From Tritonibacter litoralis (GTDB lineage: Bacteria; Pseudomonadota; Alphaproteobacteria; Rhodobacterales; Rhodobacteraceae): a stretch of DNA of 64,000 bases. Position numbers and translations under genes: made by a program. Below, in pieces: positions 9,051 through 18,799 of this stretch. The stretch covers positions 247,191 to 311,190 of the forward strand of contig NZ_WIBF01000002.1 of NCBI RefSeq assembly GCF_009496005.1. Direction: 5' to 3'. How positions within the stretch are numbered: the stretch's first letter is position 1; each line of letters begins with the position of its first letter. The notes under the pieces were generated by a model. That model had not been told where the DNA came from and searched no databases. It saw only the letters and a program-made list of their open reading frames with translations.

Positions 9051-10022
9051 TCAGGCGGCGCGGGCCTTAGTCAGCAGCGCTTCCACATGGGCGGGACCGG
9101 TGGGGCGGATGCCCAGCGGGTTGAGCGCTTTGACCGAGTAATAGCCGCGGGTGATGTGGTCCATATTCACCGTCTCCACCACACCGGGCAGCGTCAGAAC
9201 ATGCTCCATCAGGGCGGAGAGTTTCGGGTAATCCGCAATCCGTTTTCGGTTGGTCTTGAACAGCCCGTGATAGGCCGCATCAAACCGGATCAGGGTGACA
9301 AACAGGCGAATGTCGACCTCGGTCAGTTTGTCGCCAAAGAAGAAGTCGCCCGCAATGCGCTCCTCCATCTCGTCCAGCATGGCAAAGACGCCGTCGACCG
9401 CCTCGTCATAGGCTTCCTGCGAGGAGGCAAACCCGGATTTATAAACCCCGTTGTTGAACAGATCATAAAGCCGCGGGTTCAGCGCGTCGATCTCTGCCGC
9501 GTGTTCGGTGGGGTAAAGGCGCAGATCCGACGGGACCAGCTCTTCGAATGCGCTGTCCAGCATCCGCAGAATATCCGCGCTTTCGTTGTTGACCATGACG
9601 TTCTGTTTCATGTCCCACAGCACCGGAACCGTGGCGCGTCCGGTGAAATGGGGGTCCGCTCGGGTGTAGATCTGGTGCATGTACTCTGCCCCAAACAGCG
9701 GATCCTGGTCCGCCCCGTCATAGCCGCCAAACTGCCAGCCCTGGTCGCCCAACGTCGGATTGACCACGGTCACCGGGATCAGCTCTTCCAGCCCTTTGAG
9801 CTTGCGCGCCATCAAGGCTCGGCAGGCCCAAGGACAGATCAGCGCCACATAAAGGCGATAGCGCCCGGCCTCCGCCTTGAACCCGGCATCGCCCGTGGGG
9901 CCTGCGCTGCCATCTGGCGTGATCCAGTTGCGAAAGCTCGACGTCTGACGCACAAACCGCCCCTTGTCGTCCGCCTTCTGCACGGGCTGCCAGTTGTCTG
10001 TCCATTTTCCATCAACAAGCAT
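9051..10022 (-). CDS. Glutathionyl-hydroquinone reductase (YqjG/ECM4 family)
   Basis: A 323-residue Xi-class glutathione transferase. CPWACR at residues 63-68 carries the catalytic cysteine of the conserved CPWA motif, within a thioredoxin-like domain and followed by an all-helical C-terminal domain. The family reduces glutathionyl-hydroquinones to hydroquinones using glutathione, recycling quinone adducts. It lies 12 bases downstream of a LigB-type dioxygenase on the same strand, so the two probably share a transcript concerned with aromatic or quinone compounds. Confidence 0.93.
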   Translation of the reverse strand: MLVDGKWTDNWQPVQKADDKGRFVRQTSSFRNWITPDGSAGPTGDAGFKAEAGRYRLYVALICPWACRALMARKLKGLEELIPVTVVNPTLGDQGWQFGGYDGADQDPLFGAEYMHQIYTRADPHFTGRATVPVLWDMKQNVMVNNESADILRMLDSAFEELVPSDLRLYPTEHAAEIDALNPRLYDLFNNGVYKSGFASSQEAYDEAVDGVFAMLDEMEERIAGDFFFGDKLTEVDIRLFVTLIRFDAAYHGLFKTNRKRIADYPKLSALMEHVLTLPGVVETVNMDHITRGYYSVKALNPLGIRPTGPAHVEALLTKARAA

Positions 10023-10034
10023 GGGTGTCGCTCC

Positions 10035-10820
10035 TTAAGTCGCGTGGAAGACAAAGGACCGCATGGCAATAGAGCCAAGGTCGATGTCTTCGGTCATATA
10101 GGTCAGCTCATCCCGGCTGTCCGAAGCGCCGGCAACGGTGAGCGCTGGCAAGTAGTGATCCACCGACGGATGCGCCATGCGCAGCAGACGGCCCATCCCC
10201 TTGCGGTCGGCCAGCGCGGTCATGTCCCGATCGCTGAGTTTGTTAGCAAAGAAACTGTCGAACTCCACTGCGAAGTCCTGCGGACGTCCGCCAAAGTCCA
10301 AGGCAGAGAGATTATGAACCACATTGCCAGAGCCAAGGATCAAAACACCACGGTCCCGTAAGGATGAGAGGGTTCGCCCGACCTCAAGCTGGTGCTCCAG
10401 TCCACGCGACATATCAATCGAGATCTGAAACACTGGCACATCGGCTTTTGGGAACAGAAACTTGAGGATCGACCATGCGCCATGATCCAGCCCCCAGGTA
10501 TCGTCGACGTCCCCGCCATGGCTGGCCAAGAGCGTTGAAACTTCGCGGGCCAGTTCGGGGTGTCCTTTGGCCGGGTATTGTTCGGCGTACAAAGCATCCG
10601 GAAAACCATAAAAGTCATGGATGACGCGCGGATGGGCTGAGACATCCACCAATGTCGTACCACGGGTCGCCCAATGGGCTGAAACCACAAGGATCGCATT
10701 GGGCTGCGGCAGGCTTTTGCCAAGGGCTGCCCAAGCACGATTGACCTCAGTATCTTCAATCGCATTCATCGGGCTTCCATGACCGAGAAAGACAACCGGC
10801 ATCCGGGCGCTGGCCCGCAT
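10035..10820 (-). CDS. ygiD: LigB-type extradiol dioxygenase (4,5-DOPA dioxygenase family, YgiD-like)
   Basis: A 261-residue member of the class III extradiol dioxygenase superfamily, which cleaves catechol rings in plants (DOPA) and has a wider, poorly known role in bacteria. Metal-ligand motifs HGSPMN (near residue 14), SAHW, and GSGNVVHNL are visible. The open frame extends to a TTG at 10889, but the ATG at 10820 gives an N-terminus like that of YgiD; the ATG at 10802 is also possible. It forms an operon with the downstream hydroquinone reductase, a pairing that fits catechol/quinone handling. Confidence 0.88.
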   Translation of the reverse strand: MRASARMPVVFLGHGSPMNAIEDTEVNRAWAALGKSLPQPNAILVVSAHWATRGTTLVDVSAHPRVIHDFYGFPDALYAEQYPAKGHPELAREVSTLLASHGGDVDDTWGLDHGAWSILKFLFPKADVPVFQISIDMSRGLEHQLEVGRTLSSLRDRGVLILGSGNVVHNLSALDFGGRPQDFAVEFDSFFANKLSDRDMTALADRKGMGRLLRMAHPSVDHYLPALTVAGASDSRDELTYMTEDIDLGSIAMRSFVFHAT

Positions 10821-11162
10821 TTGATCATGAAGTCTCTGCAAATCTAATGAAACGCCCAAATCCGTATCTCCTGTGACAAAACCAGGCAATCTCTTGGAAC
10901 TGGCCCAAATAAAATTGCCGGGAGCTGTGGTGCAAACCTCATCCCCCTGAGACTTGACCTAATGGATGGAACGCAATTGAAAAAGGAGGGGTGCATTGAA
11001 ATACTACCAACAAAACGTTGCCAATAACCCAAGTAGAGGGACAATTACCCCATGACATGACGCATATCCCTGTTGCTCCGCACCTCACATCGGAACTGCC
11101 GACACAAAAAACCTCCCCAGCCCAGAAGCAGGAGAGGTTTCAAAATTTAAAAACGCAGGGGA
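10821..11162. other. Intergenic region, about 340 bases
   Basis: It holds the leader of the dioxygenase gene and the terminator of the aldolase gene (both leftward). No gene or conserved RNA was recognised. Confidence 0.6.
11105..11140 (-). terminator. Terminator of the class I aldolase gene
   Basis: Read leftward, AAACCTCTCC pairs with GGGGAGGTT and is followed by six T residues. Confidence 0.8.
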
Positions 11163-12065
11163 TTACAGCGACGCGTCGTAAATCTTGGAGATATTGGCGC
11201 CAAGCGCTGCGTTGTAATCTTCGTCCGACATTGCAACATTCAGACCTTCGGTCAGCGCGCGGCTGAAGGAGGCGATCATCTTGGCGTTTTTGGACAGGCG
11301 TTCACAAGCATCATCGGTGGAATAACCACCAGAGAGCGCAACAACACGCACAACTGCCGGATGGTCGGCCAGCTCATCATAGATGCCCGCCTCATTCGGG
11401 ATGGTCAATTTCAGAGCAACCTTGGTGCCTTCTTCCAGCGCGTTCAGCTGGGCCAGGATCTCGCCTTTGAGCAGCACTTCTGCTTCCCCTTTGGTCGCAG
11501 AGTTGATGTCCACTTCCGGCTCGATGATTGGCACCAGGCCAGCGGCTGCGATCTGCTTGCCCACTTCGAACTGCTGAGCAACAACCGCTTTGATGCCGTC
11601 CACATTGGCTTCTTTGACAACAGAGCGCATCTTGGTGCCGAAAATGCCCGCGTCAACCGCACGGCTCAGCAGGGTGTCCAGCTCTGGCATCGGCTTCATC
11701 ACCTGCACGCCGTTTTCTTCTTCCGCCAGACCTTTGTCGACCTTGAGGAAGGGCACGACACCACAGGTCTCCCACAGGTATTGCGCGGTTGGCGTGCCAT
11801 CGATGGCTCCATCCATGGTTTTTTCAAACAGGATCGCGCCCAGAATTTTTGCCTGATCAAACGACGGTGCGGTGATGATGCGGGTGCGCATCTTGTGGAT
11901 CTCACCGAACATTTCGTCATCGTTGGAATAGGCGTCTTCGTTGACACCATAAAGTTTCAGAGCCTTGGGTGTGGAGCCGCCGGATTGATCCAAAGCAGCG
12001 ATAAAGCCCTGGCCGGTTGCAATGCGATCAAACTGTGCTTGCTGAATGGAAGCGTCTTTAACCAT
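11163..12065 (-). CDS. Fructose-bisphosphate aldolase, class I
   Basis: A 300-residue cytoplasmic enzyme interconverting fructose 1,6-bisphosphate and triose phosphates. It matches the short bacterial class I type: the N-terminal block [17 protein letters not shown], then KVDKG, the central IEPEVDI, and the Schiff-base lysine region VALKLTIP. It has its own upstream region and terminator, so it looks monocistronic. Nothing is unusual. In marine Rhodobacteraceae this form commonly serves gluconeogenesis as well as glycolysis. Confidence 0.95.
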   Translation of the reverse strand: MVKDASIQQAQFDRIATGQGFIAALDQSGGSTPKALKLYGVNEDAYSNDDEMFGEIHKMRTRIITAPSFDQAKILGAILFEKTMDGAIDGTPTAQYLWETCGVVPFLKVDKGLAEEENGVQVMKPMPELDTLLSRAVDAGIFGTKMRSVVKEANVDGIKAVVAQQFEVGKQIAAAGLVPIIEPEVDINSATKGEAEVLLKGEILAQLNALEEGTKVALKLTIPNEAGIYDELADHPAVVRVVALSGGYSTDDACERLSKNAKMIASFSRALTEGLNVAMSDEDYNAALGANISKIYDASL

Positions 12066-12304
12066 AACGTGTCACTCTCCGAAGAATGGTGTCTTTTACC
12101 CCGTCTATAGCGTGAATTCCCCGGCTCACAACACGCGCTTGCGCTAACGGAGGAAAAGAAATGCTGCGGTGGCGCATTCATGCCATGGACGCAAGCCTTG
12201 TGCACCAGAACAGGTCATCAGAGCAACCCTTTGACACAGGTGACCTTGCAGCTCAAAGGTGCAGGATGCTTGCCTCGTTGTGGGCTAAAGGCTAGGTCTG
12301 GTTT

Positions 12305-13423
12305 ATGAAAACGCCGCTATATACCCCGCTAATACAATCCTTGCCTGCCACCGTTCCTTTTGTGGGTCCAGAACAAAGCGAGCGCGACAGAGGCGCGCCA
12401 TTTGCAGCGCGTTTGGGCGCCAATGAGAACGGCTTCGGGCCGGTGCCTGCCGCGCTTGCGGCGATGAAAACCGGTGTGGACGATGTTTGGAAATATGGGG
12501 ATTCCACCAGTTTCGACCTGCGCACGGCACTTGCTGCTGTCCACGGATGTTCCATTGACAATATCATTGTCGGCGAAGGGATCGACGGTTTATTGGGGCT
12601 GCTGGTCCGTCTGGTGATTGCACCAGGGGACAGGGTTGTGACCTCAGCCGGAGCCTACCCGACATTTAATTATCATGTCTCAGCCTTTGGCGGGGAAATT
12701 GTGACGGTGCCCTATTCGGATGACTACGAAGATCCGGCGCGGCTGTTTTCCAGGGCCGCCGATGTGGGGGCCAAGCTTGTGTATCTGGCAAACCCAGACA
12801 ACCCAATGGGCACCTGGCATTCGGGTGCGGATATTGCGGCGGCTTTGAACCAGCTGCCTGATGGCTGCCTGTTGATCCTGGACGAGGCTTATGTGGAATG
12901 CGCGCCTGCCGGCACCGCCGCGCCGATCTCCTGTGATGACCACCGCGTTATCCGGATGCGCACGTTTTCCAAAGCCTATGGGATGGCGGGCCTCAGGATT
13001 GGTTATGCGCTAGGGCAGGCCGCGCTGATCCAGTCTTTTGACAAGATCCGCAATCATTTTGGCGTAAACCGCCTTGCTCAAGTCGCGGCGGTGGCGGCGG
13101 TGGGCGACGCAGAGGGGCTGGCGCTGCGTCTGAGCCAAATTCAAACCGCTCGCAACCAGATTGCGCAAGTGGCCCGCAACAATGGGTTGCGCCCTTTGGA
13201 CTCGGCCACAAATTTTGTGACCATTGACTGCGGGCAGGACGGCACGTTTGCACGCGCGGTTCTGGCGGAACTGGTGGAGCGTGGTTGTTTTGTGCGCATG
13301 CCCTTTGTCGCGCCGCAGGACCGCTGTATCCGGGTGTCATGTGGCCCCGAAGCTGAGGTTGAGGTCTTTGCTACCTGTCTGCCCCAAGCACTTGCGCAAG
13401 TCCGTGCCAGCGCGGACGGCTAG
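12305..13423 (+). CDS. Histidinol-phosphate aminotransferase-like PLP enzyme
   Basis: A 372-residue fold-type I aminotransferase. Key features are RLGANENGFGP near the N-terminus, YLANPDNPMG, LDEAYVE, and the PLP lysine in TFSKAYGMAGLRIGY. This is the HisC subgroup, which transfers amino groups to imidazole-acetol phosphate or aromatic keto acids. No other his genes are near, so it could be a second HisC or an aromatic-amino-acid aminotransferase; the exact substrate is open. It is transcribed rightward, divergent from the aldolase gene. Confidence 0.88.
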   Translation: MKTPLYTPLIQSLPATVPFVGPEQSERDRGAPFAARLGANENGFGPVPAALAAMKTGVDDVWKYGDSTSFDLRTALAAVHGCSIDNIIVGEGIDGLLGLLVRLVIAPGDRVVTSAGAYPTFNYHVSAFGGEIVTVPYSDDYEDPARLFSRAADVGAKLVYLANPDNPMGTWHSGADIAAALNQLPDGCLLILDEAYVECAPAGTAAPISCDDHRVIRMRTFSKAYGMAGLRIGYALGQAALIQSFDKIRNHFGVNRLAQVAAVAAVGDAEGLALRLSQIQTARNQIAQVARNNGLRPLDSATNFVTIDCGQDGTFARAVLAELVERGCFVRMPFVAPQDRCIRVSCGPEAEVEVFATCLPQALAQVRASADG

Positions 13424-13526
13424 ACTGGATCACAGGCTGTTTTGCACTAGCTCCTATTTCAAGGGGCTTTCACGGATTTTTAGAACGTTTGCCCCATAGT
13501 ATCCGGACCGTATGGAGGCTTGTTCA

Positions 13527-13727
13527 ATGCAGCGACGCGAAGACCAACCCGACTACCAATCCGCTCTGTTTATCTTTCTGGGCGTCAGCCTTATCTGGCT
13601 GTTCCTTATCGTCTGGGGCCTGTTTGGCATGGGCCCCGTTCTGGTTCTGGCCGTGGTGCTGAACCACCTGATCACCCGTCTTGGCGTTGTTCTGGAAGAC
13701 TACTCGGTAACCGAAGACCGGTTTTGA
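13527..13727 (+). CDS. Small membrane protein, unknown
   Basis: A 66-residue protein with a hydrophilic N-terminus and about 35 hydrophobic residues (roughly 14-50) that form one long or two short membrane helices. The ATG at 13527 is preceded by GGAGG at ideal spacing, which decides the start. No family recognised. Confidence 0.65.
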   Translation: MQRREDQPDYQSALFIFLGVSLIWLFLIVWGLFGMGPVLVLAVVLNHLITRLGVVLEDYSVTEDRF

Positions 13728-13862
13728 GCTGCGGAACCTATCCACGACCACATCCTGCGTACCACCGGAACGCGGTATGTGGTGTTTGGAAGACTGTTGT
13801 GAACGCCCTTGCCCCGCGCGGCAGGAGCGCCCTTTCATAAAAGTATCAGCTAAGTGCGTGTG

Positions 13863-15074
13863 TCAGACCTTCTGCGCCAAGACCTGTGCGGCGGCCTCCA
13901 CCGCCCCTGATCCATGCGCAATGTCACAGGCGGTCAGCGCCGCCTGAACACCACCCAACAGCCCCAGGATCATCTGACCGCTGACATGGCCCATATGGCC
14001 GAAACGGAAATGCGCATCCCATTCGGGGTGGCCCCACGGCGTGGCACGCAACCCGATCCCAAGGGTCAGCCCCAGATGTTCTTCGCACCATTTGCGCAGC
14101 CGTGTGCCGTCAGGCGCTTCCAAAGACAGCGCCGTCACCGCATGGGAGCGTTGCGCCGGGTCCTTGACCTCCAAAGTCATCGCGCCGCCCTGCCCCCAGG
14201 CCTCAACCGCGGCCCAGATGGCACGCGCCAACAGCGCATGGCGGTTCCAGACGTTTTCAATACCTTCCGCGTGGATCATATCCAGCGCCGCCCGCAGACC
14301 ATAGAGCTGTTGCACGGGTGCTGTGCCGCAGAAATACTGATAGAACACATCCGGTTTGCTGCGCGCGCGCCAATCCCAATAGGGGCTGACACGTTCCAGT
14401 TCCGAACGTCGCGCCGCCGCTTTGTCGTTGAAGAACACAAATCCCAGTCCCGGCGGCATCATCAGCCCCTTCTGGCTGGCTGTGATCGAAACATCGACAC
14501 CCCAGGCGTCCATTTCAAAGGTTTCGCATCCCATCGAGGCGATGCAGTCCACCATCAACAAAGCGGGATGCCCAACCTCATCCAACAAGGCCCGCAGCAC
14601 AGGCACGTCATTGCGGATAGATCCCGAGGTATCCACATGCACCGCCAGAACCGCTTTGATCTCATGGGCTGTATCCGCCAAAAGCTCCGCACGCAGGCGC
14701 GCCAGATCCCAGGGCTGCGCCATGCCGCTGTCGACGACGCTGACCCCAAGCCCCAAGGCGCGCGCGGTATCCGCCCAGCCCGCGCCAAACCGCCCGTTTG
14801 ACGCCACCAGCACCCGGTCGCCAGCTTGTGTCACATTCGAGAGGGACGCTTCCCACAGACCATGACCATTGCAGATATAGATCGCCGCGTGATGCGCCGT
14901 GCGCGCCACCCGTTTCAGATCATCCACAAGTCCTGGAACCATATCGACCAGCTCACCCTCATAGATGTTTGAGGACGGATGATGCATCGCGCGCAGAACC
15001 GCATCGGGCACCACCGAGGGACCGGGAATGGCAAGGTAGGGCCGTCCGGCGGCCAAAGAAGTGAAATCAGTCAT
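13863..15074 (-). CDS. Class V aminotransferase (alanine/serine-glyoxylate aminotransferase family)
   Basis: A 403-residue fold-type I PLP enzyme. IPGPSVVPDAVLRAM near the N-terminus, HVDTSGSIRN, the cofactor aspartate in LMVDCIASMG, and the PLP lysine in TASQKGLMMPPGL are all present. The family interconverts glyoxylate with alanine or serine, and some members act on purine-derived ureidoglycine. No serine-cycle or ureide genes lie beside it, so the substrate pair is unassigned. It is leftward, divergent from the ABC exporter gene. Confidence 0.9.
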   Translation of the reverse strand: MTDFTSLAAGRPYLAIPGPSVVPDAVLRAMHHPSSNIYEGELVDMVPGLVDDLKRVARTAHHAAIYICNGHGLWEASLSNVTQAGDRVLVASNGRFGAGWADTARALGLGVSVVDSGMAQPWDLARLRAELLADTAHEIKAVLAVHVDTSGSIRNDVPVLRALLDEVGHPALLMVDCIASMGCETFEMDAWGVDVSITASQKGLMMPPGLGFVFFNDKAAARRSELERVSPYWDWRARSKPDVFYQYFCGTAPVQQLYGLRAALDMIHAEGIENVWNRHALLARAIWAAVEAWGQGGAMTLEVKDPAQRSHAVTALSLEAPDGTRLRKWCEEHLGLTLGIGLRATPWGHPEWDAHFRFGHMGHVSGQMILGLLGGVQAALTACDIAHGSGAVEAAAQVLAQKV

Positions 15075-15353
15075 GGATCATCTGCCTAGGTCAAGGGGCC
15101 CTTGGTGTCTCCGGTGCCAAGAGCCAAGCTTAATGGGCGAACACTAGCCCGCTGTTTCGTCTCGTCAATTGCCAAACGCCTGATCGATACAATCGATTTA
15201 CAATACCGATCCTTGTGATTGTTTTCAAAGCGCGCGCTCTGGTGGCAAATCCCGGCAAAAGGTTGCACATGGCGGGTGAGCTGCTTAAATGGCGCAATTC
15301 TGAGGGGACGGCCCCTTTTACTGACGACCCATTGGCAAAAGGCAGTGCCCTAT

Positions 15354-17216
15354 ATGACAAGCGCCCCAAAATCTTCGCGGGAATTGATGGGCTGGCTGTG
15401 GCGCGGTTACCTGCGTCACTACATGGGCTGGCTCGGTGTTGCCTTTGTCTTCATGCTGATCGAAGGCTCCACGGTTGGTGGCCTCGCCTATATGATGCAG
15501 CCCATGTTCGACCATGTTTTTGTCGCCGGCAACGCCGATGCGCTGATCTGGGTGAGCCTTGCGTTTTTTGCCATCTTCACAATCCGAGGTATCACAAGCG
15601 TCTGCCAAAAAGTGGTATTGTCCCGGGTGTCACTGGTCTCAGGCGCACATCTGCGCAAAGACATGTTGGCGCGGATCATTCGCCAAGACCCGGCCTTCCA
15701 CCAAGAGAACCCCCCCGGTTTTCTGATCCAGCGCGTCCAAGGGGATGTGGGAGCGATCAACCAAGTTTGGCAGGCGGTCATCACCGGCGCAGGTCGCGAC
15801 GTCACCCAATTGATGGCCACTATGTATGTGGCCTTGATGGTCGATTGGCGCTGGACCGTTATCATGCTTATCGGACTGCCCATGCTGCTGGTGCCCCTGT
15901 CCTGGCTGCAACGTTATGTCCGCAAAAAAGCGGCGCGGGCTCGTGATTTGGGAGCATCCCTGTCAACCCGGCTGGACGAGATCTTTCACGGCATCGTCCC
16001 GATCAAGCTTAACAATCTGGAAGACTACCAAGAGGCGCGCTATGCGCACCACATGGACGATTACGTGCACCAAGAAGTCAAAGCCAATTTCGGCACATCT
16101 TCGATGACCTGCATGATTGACATGATGGCCGGTTTGGGCGTGATGGGGGTTGTGCTTTATGGTGGGCAGCAGATCATTGGCGGCGAAAAATCCGTTGGTG
16201 AGTTCATGAGTTTCTTTACCGCGATTGGCCTGACCTTTGACCCGATGCGACGTCTGGCCTCTGTCAGCGGGATCTGGCAATCCGCCGCAGCGGCAATGGA
16301 GCGGCTCAAAGAACTGATGGATGAACCGATCGCCGTGACATCCCCCCCAAATCCGGTGCCTGCCCCCCAAGGTTTGCCCGAAGTGCGTTTGGAAAATGTA
16401 ACATTGAACTATGGTTCGGCGCCCGTGTTGCGTGGCCTCTCGTTGGTGGCGGAAGCGGGAAAGACGACCGCGCTGGTTGGGGCATCAGGAGCCGGGAAAT
16501 CAACGATCTTTAATGTTGTGACCCGCCTGATCGATCCGCAGGAAGGCTCGGCCAACGTCGGCGGCGTCAACGTGGATCAGATGAGCCTCGACGATCTGCG
16601 CGGGTTGTACTCGGTTGTGACCCAAGAAGCATTGCTGTTCGACGAAACCCTGCGGGAGAATATTCTGTTGGGCCGCACGGATGTTAGTGACGAACGGTTG
16701 CAAGAGGTTTTGGATGCAGCACATGTGTCGGACTTTTTGCCCAAGCTAAACAATGGTCTAGACACGTTGGTGGGTCCACGTGGCTCTGCCCTGTCAGGTG
16801 GTCAACGTCAGCGCGTGGTGATTGCGCGCGCCCTGCTGAGGGATACGCCGGTTTTGTTGCTGGACGAGGCGACCTCGGCCCTGGATGCGCAATCAGAAAA
16901 GGTTGTGCAATCTGCCTTGGACAAACTGGCAGGCGGGCGGACCACAATTGTGATCGCGCACCGTTTGTCGACCATTCAGAACGCGGACAAAATTGTGGTG
17001 ATGGAACGTGGGGAAATCGCGGATCAGGGCACCCATGAAGAGCTGCTGGAACGCGGCGGCATCTATGCGGATCTTTATCGTCTGCAGTTCAAAGACGGCA
17101 AAGCACTGGTCGACCCTGAAGGTGTCGCAGCCCAGCTGCCGCAAGAAGCAGAGCCAGAAGCCGTTGATCGCAGCTGGCTGCGCCGCCTCGCGCGCCGGTT
17201 CTGGCGGTCAGATTAA
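15354..17216 (+). CDS. MsbA-like ABC exporter, fused permease and ATPase
   Basis: A 620-residue inner-membrane half-transporter. The N-terminal domain has six predicted helices (about residues 25-310). The C-terminal ATPase has the Walker A LVGASGAGKST, signature LSGGQRQRV, Walker B VLLLDEATSALD and the H-loop histidine in VIAHRLST. It is probably a lipid or glycolipid flippase of the MsbA type. The ATG at 15354 gives a standard N-terminus; the longer open frame from 15219 does not. Its stop overlaps the convergent glycosyltransferase stop by four bases. Confidence 0.93.
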   Translation: MTSAPKSSRELMGWLWRGYLRHYMGWLGVAFVFMLIEGSTVGGLAYMMQPMFDHVFVAGNADALIWVSLAFFAIFTIRGITSVCQKVVLSRVSLVSGAHLRKDMLARIIRQDPAFHQENPPGFLIQRVQGDVGAINQVWQAVITGAGRDVTQLMATMYVALMVDWRWTVIMLIGLPMLLVPLSWLQRYVRKKAARARDLGASLSTRLDEIFHGIVPIKLNNLEDYQEARYAHHMDDYVHQEVKANFGTSSMTCMIDMMAGLGVMGVVLYGGQQIIGGEKSVGEFMSFFTAIGLTFDPMRRLASVSGIWQSAAAAMERLKELMDEPIAVTSPPNPVPAPQGLPEVRLENVTLNYGSAPVLRGLSLVAEAGKTTALVGASGAGKSTIFNVVTRLIDPQEGSANVGGVNVDQMSLDDLRGLYSVVTQEALLFDETLRENILLGRTDVSDERLQEVLDAAHVSDFLPKLNNGLDTLVGPRGSALSGGQRQRVVIARALLRDTPVLLLDEATSALDAQSEKVVQSALDKLAGGRTTIVIAHRLSTIQNADKIVVMERGEIADQGTHEELLERGGIYADLYRLQFKDGKALVDPEGVAAQLPQEAEPEAVDRSWLRRLARRFWRSD

Positions 17217-17893
17217 CGACGATAGGCAGCGGCCAGCTTTTCTGGATCGGTGCCCATCGCATAGCGCATCAAGGTCCACAAATTGCGGCTGCCACGACGG
17301 ATCCAACCGTCCCGCTCGTACCGCTCAGCACTGGTGATCGCATAGGCCGGAAGGGTCCGCATGTCCGGCAGGCGGCGGGCCATTTCCACATCTTCCATCA
17401 GGGGCTGATCGGGAAAGCCGCCTTTGGCCCGATAAAGCGCGGTGGGCACCAGCAGCCCCTGGTCGCCATACGGCAGGCCCAGGACCGCAGATCGGAGATT
17501 GGCCCAGCAGGCAACCAACCCTGGCCAGACCCCGCGCGAGGCAAAGGCCAGTTTGAAATGCGCAGGCCGCCCTGCGTGCTGTTTTAAGTGCTCCGCAACC
17601 ACCTTGCTCCAGCCCTGTTCCAGCACCGTGTCTGCATGAAGGATCAGGATCCAATCCCCTTTGACCGTGGCGCAGCCCCTGCGCAGCTGGCCACCACGGG
17701 ACGCAGGCCCTTTCACAATCTCAGCCCCAGCTTCGTCCGCGATCTTCAACGTCAGATCGGTCGAGCCACCATCCGAGATCACCAGTTCCCGGATCAAACC
17801 GGCAGAGAGCCCCTCCATCAGCATCTCAAGGCTTGCCTGCATATGCGGCGCGGCATTCAGCGTGGGGATCACAACACTGATTGGGGCTGTCAT
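17213..17893 (-). CDS. Family 2 glycosyltransferase (TIGR04283-like)
   Basis: A 226-residue GT-A fold protein with SVVIPTLNA at the N-terminus, DGGSTD, the metal-binding LHADT, and GDQGLLV plus GGFPDQPLMEDVEM. These last two motifs are characteristic of the TIGR04283 group often seen with radical-SAM/selenodomain or arsenosugar genes, none of which are visible here. There is no membrane anchor, so it is probably cytoplasmic. Substrate unknown. Confidence 0.88.
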   Translation of the reverse strand: MTAPISVVIPTLNAAPHMQASLEMLMEGLSAGLIRELVISDGGSTDLTLKIADEAGAEIVKGPASRGGQLRRGCATVKGDWILILHADTVLEQGWSKVVAEHLKQHAGRPAHFKLAFASRGVWPGLVACWANLRSAVLGLPYGDQGLLVPTALYRAKGGFPDQPLMEDVEMARRLPDMRTLPAYAITSAERYERDGWIRRGSRNLWTLMRYAMGTDPEKLAAAYRR

Positions 17894-17993
17894 CGGTTTA
17901 ATCCTGTTTTTTTCTTGCGCCTTTCCTATATCACACTCAACAAGAAAAGCACGTCCTCCTATGGTGGCCTAACCCTTAGTAAAAGAGACCAAA

Positions 17994-18734
17994 ATGAGCG
18001 TTCGCACCCTTCTTCGCCTCTCAGGCTCGGACACCAGGTCCTTTTTGCAGAACCTGGTGACCAATAATGTAGACGGAATTGACCAAGGTTTGGTGTACAC
18101 GGCGCTGTTGACACCGCAGGGCAAATATCTGGCGGATTTCTTCCTGTTGGCGGATGGGGCGGATGTTTTGCTGGATGTGGACAGCACCCTGGCCGCAGGC
18201 CTGGCCCAGCGGTTGACCATGTATCGGCTGCGGGCGGATGTTGAGATTTCTGAAACCGACATGCTCGTGCGTCGCGGCACCGGGGACGCGCCACAAGGGG
18301 CGTTGCAAGACCCGCGTCATCCGGCGATGGGCTGGCGGTTGTATGGCGCGGAAAGCGGCGATGACGGCAGCGATTGGGACGCTATCCGTGTGACCCATTG
18401 CATTCCGGAAACGGGCATCGAGCTGACCCCTGACAGTTACATTCTGGAAGCGGGCTTTGAAACCTTGTCCGGTGTGGATTTCCGCAAGGGCTGTTACGTG
18501 GGCCAAGAGGTCACCGCGCGGATGAAGCATAAAACAACCCTTAAAAAAGGTCTGCAGGTGGTCGACATCGACGGAAGTGCTCCCGTCGGGACTGAGATCA
18601 CTGCAGACGGCAAGCCGGTTGGCACCCTGTTCACCCAGTCAGGTGGCAAAGCGATTGCCTATCTGCGTTTTGACCGAGCGGCTGGCGACATGCAGGCGGC
18701 TGATGCCACCCTGCGCTGGCAAACTGCGTCCTAA
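17994..18734 (+). CDS. ygfZ: Folate-binding protein YgfZ (CAF17 family)
   Basis: A 246-residue relative of the glycine-cleavage T protein. The signature KGCYVGQE at residues 165-172 carries the conserved cysteine needed for the role of YgfZ in maturation or repair of iron-sulfur enzymes such as MiaB. The length is somewhat shorter than the E. coli protein (326) but normal for Alphaproteobacteria. Monocistronic or leading the next small gene. Confidence 0.95.
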   Translation: MSVRTLLRLSGSDTRSFLQNLVTNNVDGIDQGLVYTALLTPQGKYLADFFLLADGADVLLDVDSTLAAGLAQRLTMYRLRADVEISETDMLVRRGTGDAPQGALQDPRHPAMGWRLYGAESGDDGSDWDAIRVTHCIPETGIELTPDSYILEAGFETLSGVDFRKGCYVGQEVTARMKHKTTLKKGLQVVDIDGSAPVGTEITADGKPVGTLFTQSGGKAIAYLRFDRAAGDMQAADATLRWQTAS

Positions 18735-18799
18735 CCCCTTGTTCATTCGCGACCGGTAAGGCTTGGTTCTGTTGTACCCTGTGTCGATTGGATGAGCCT

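Noticed and set aside
8934..10361. 475-codon open frame on the plus strand
   Set aside because: It lies antisense to the hydroquinone reductase and dioxygenase genes, has no domain or ribosome site, and arises from GC-rich codon structure.
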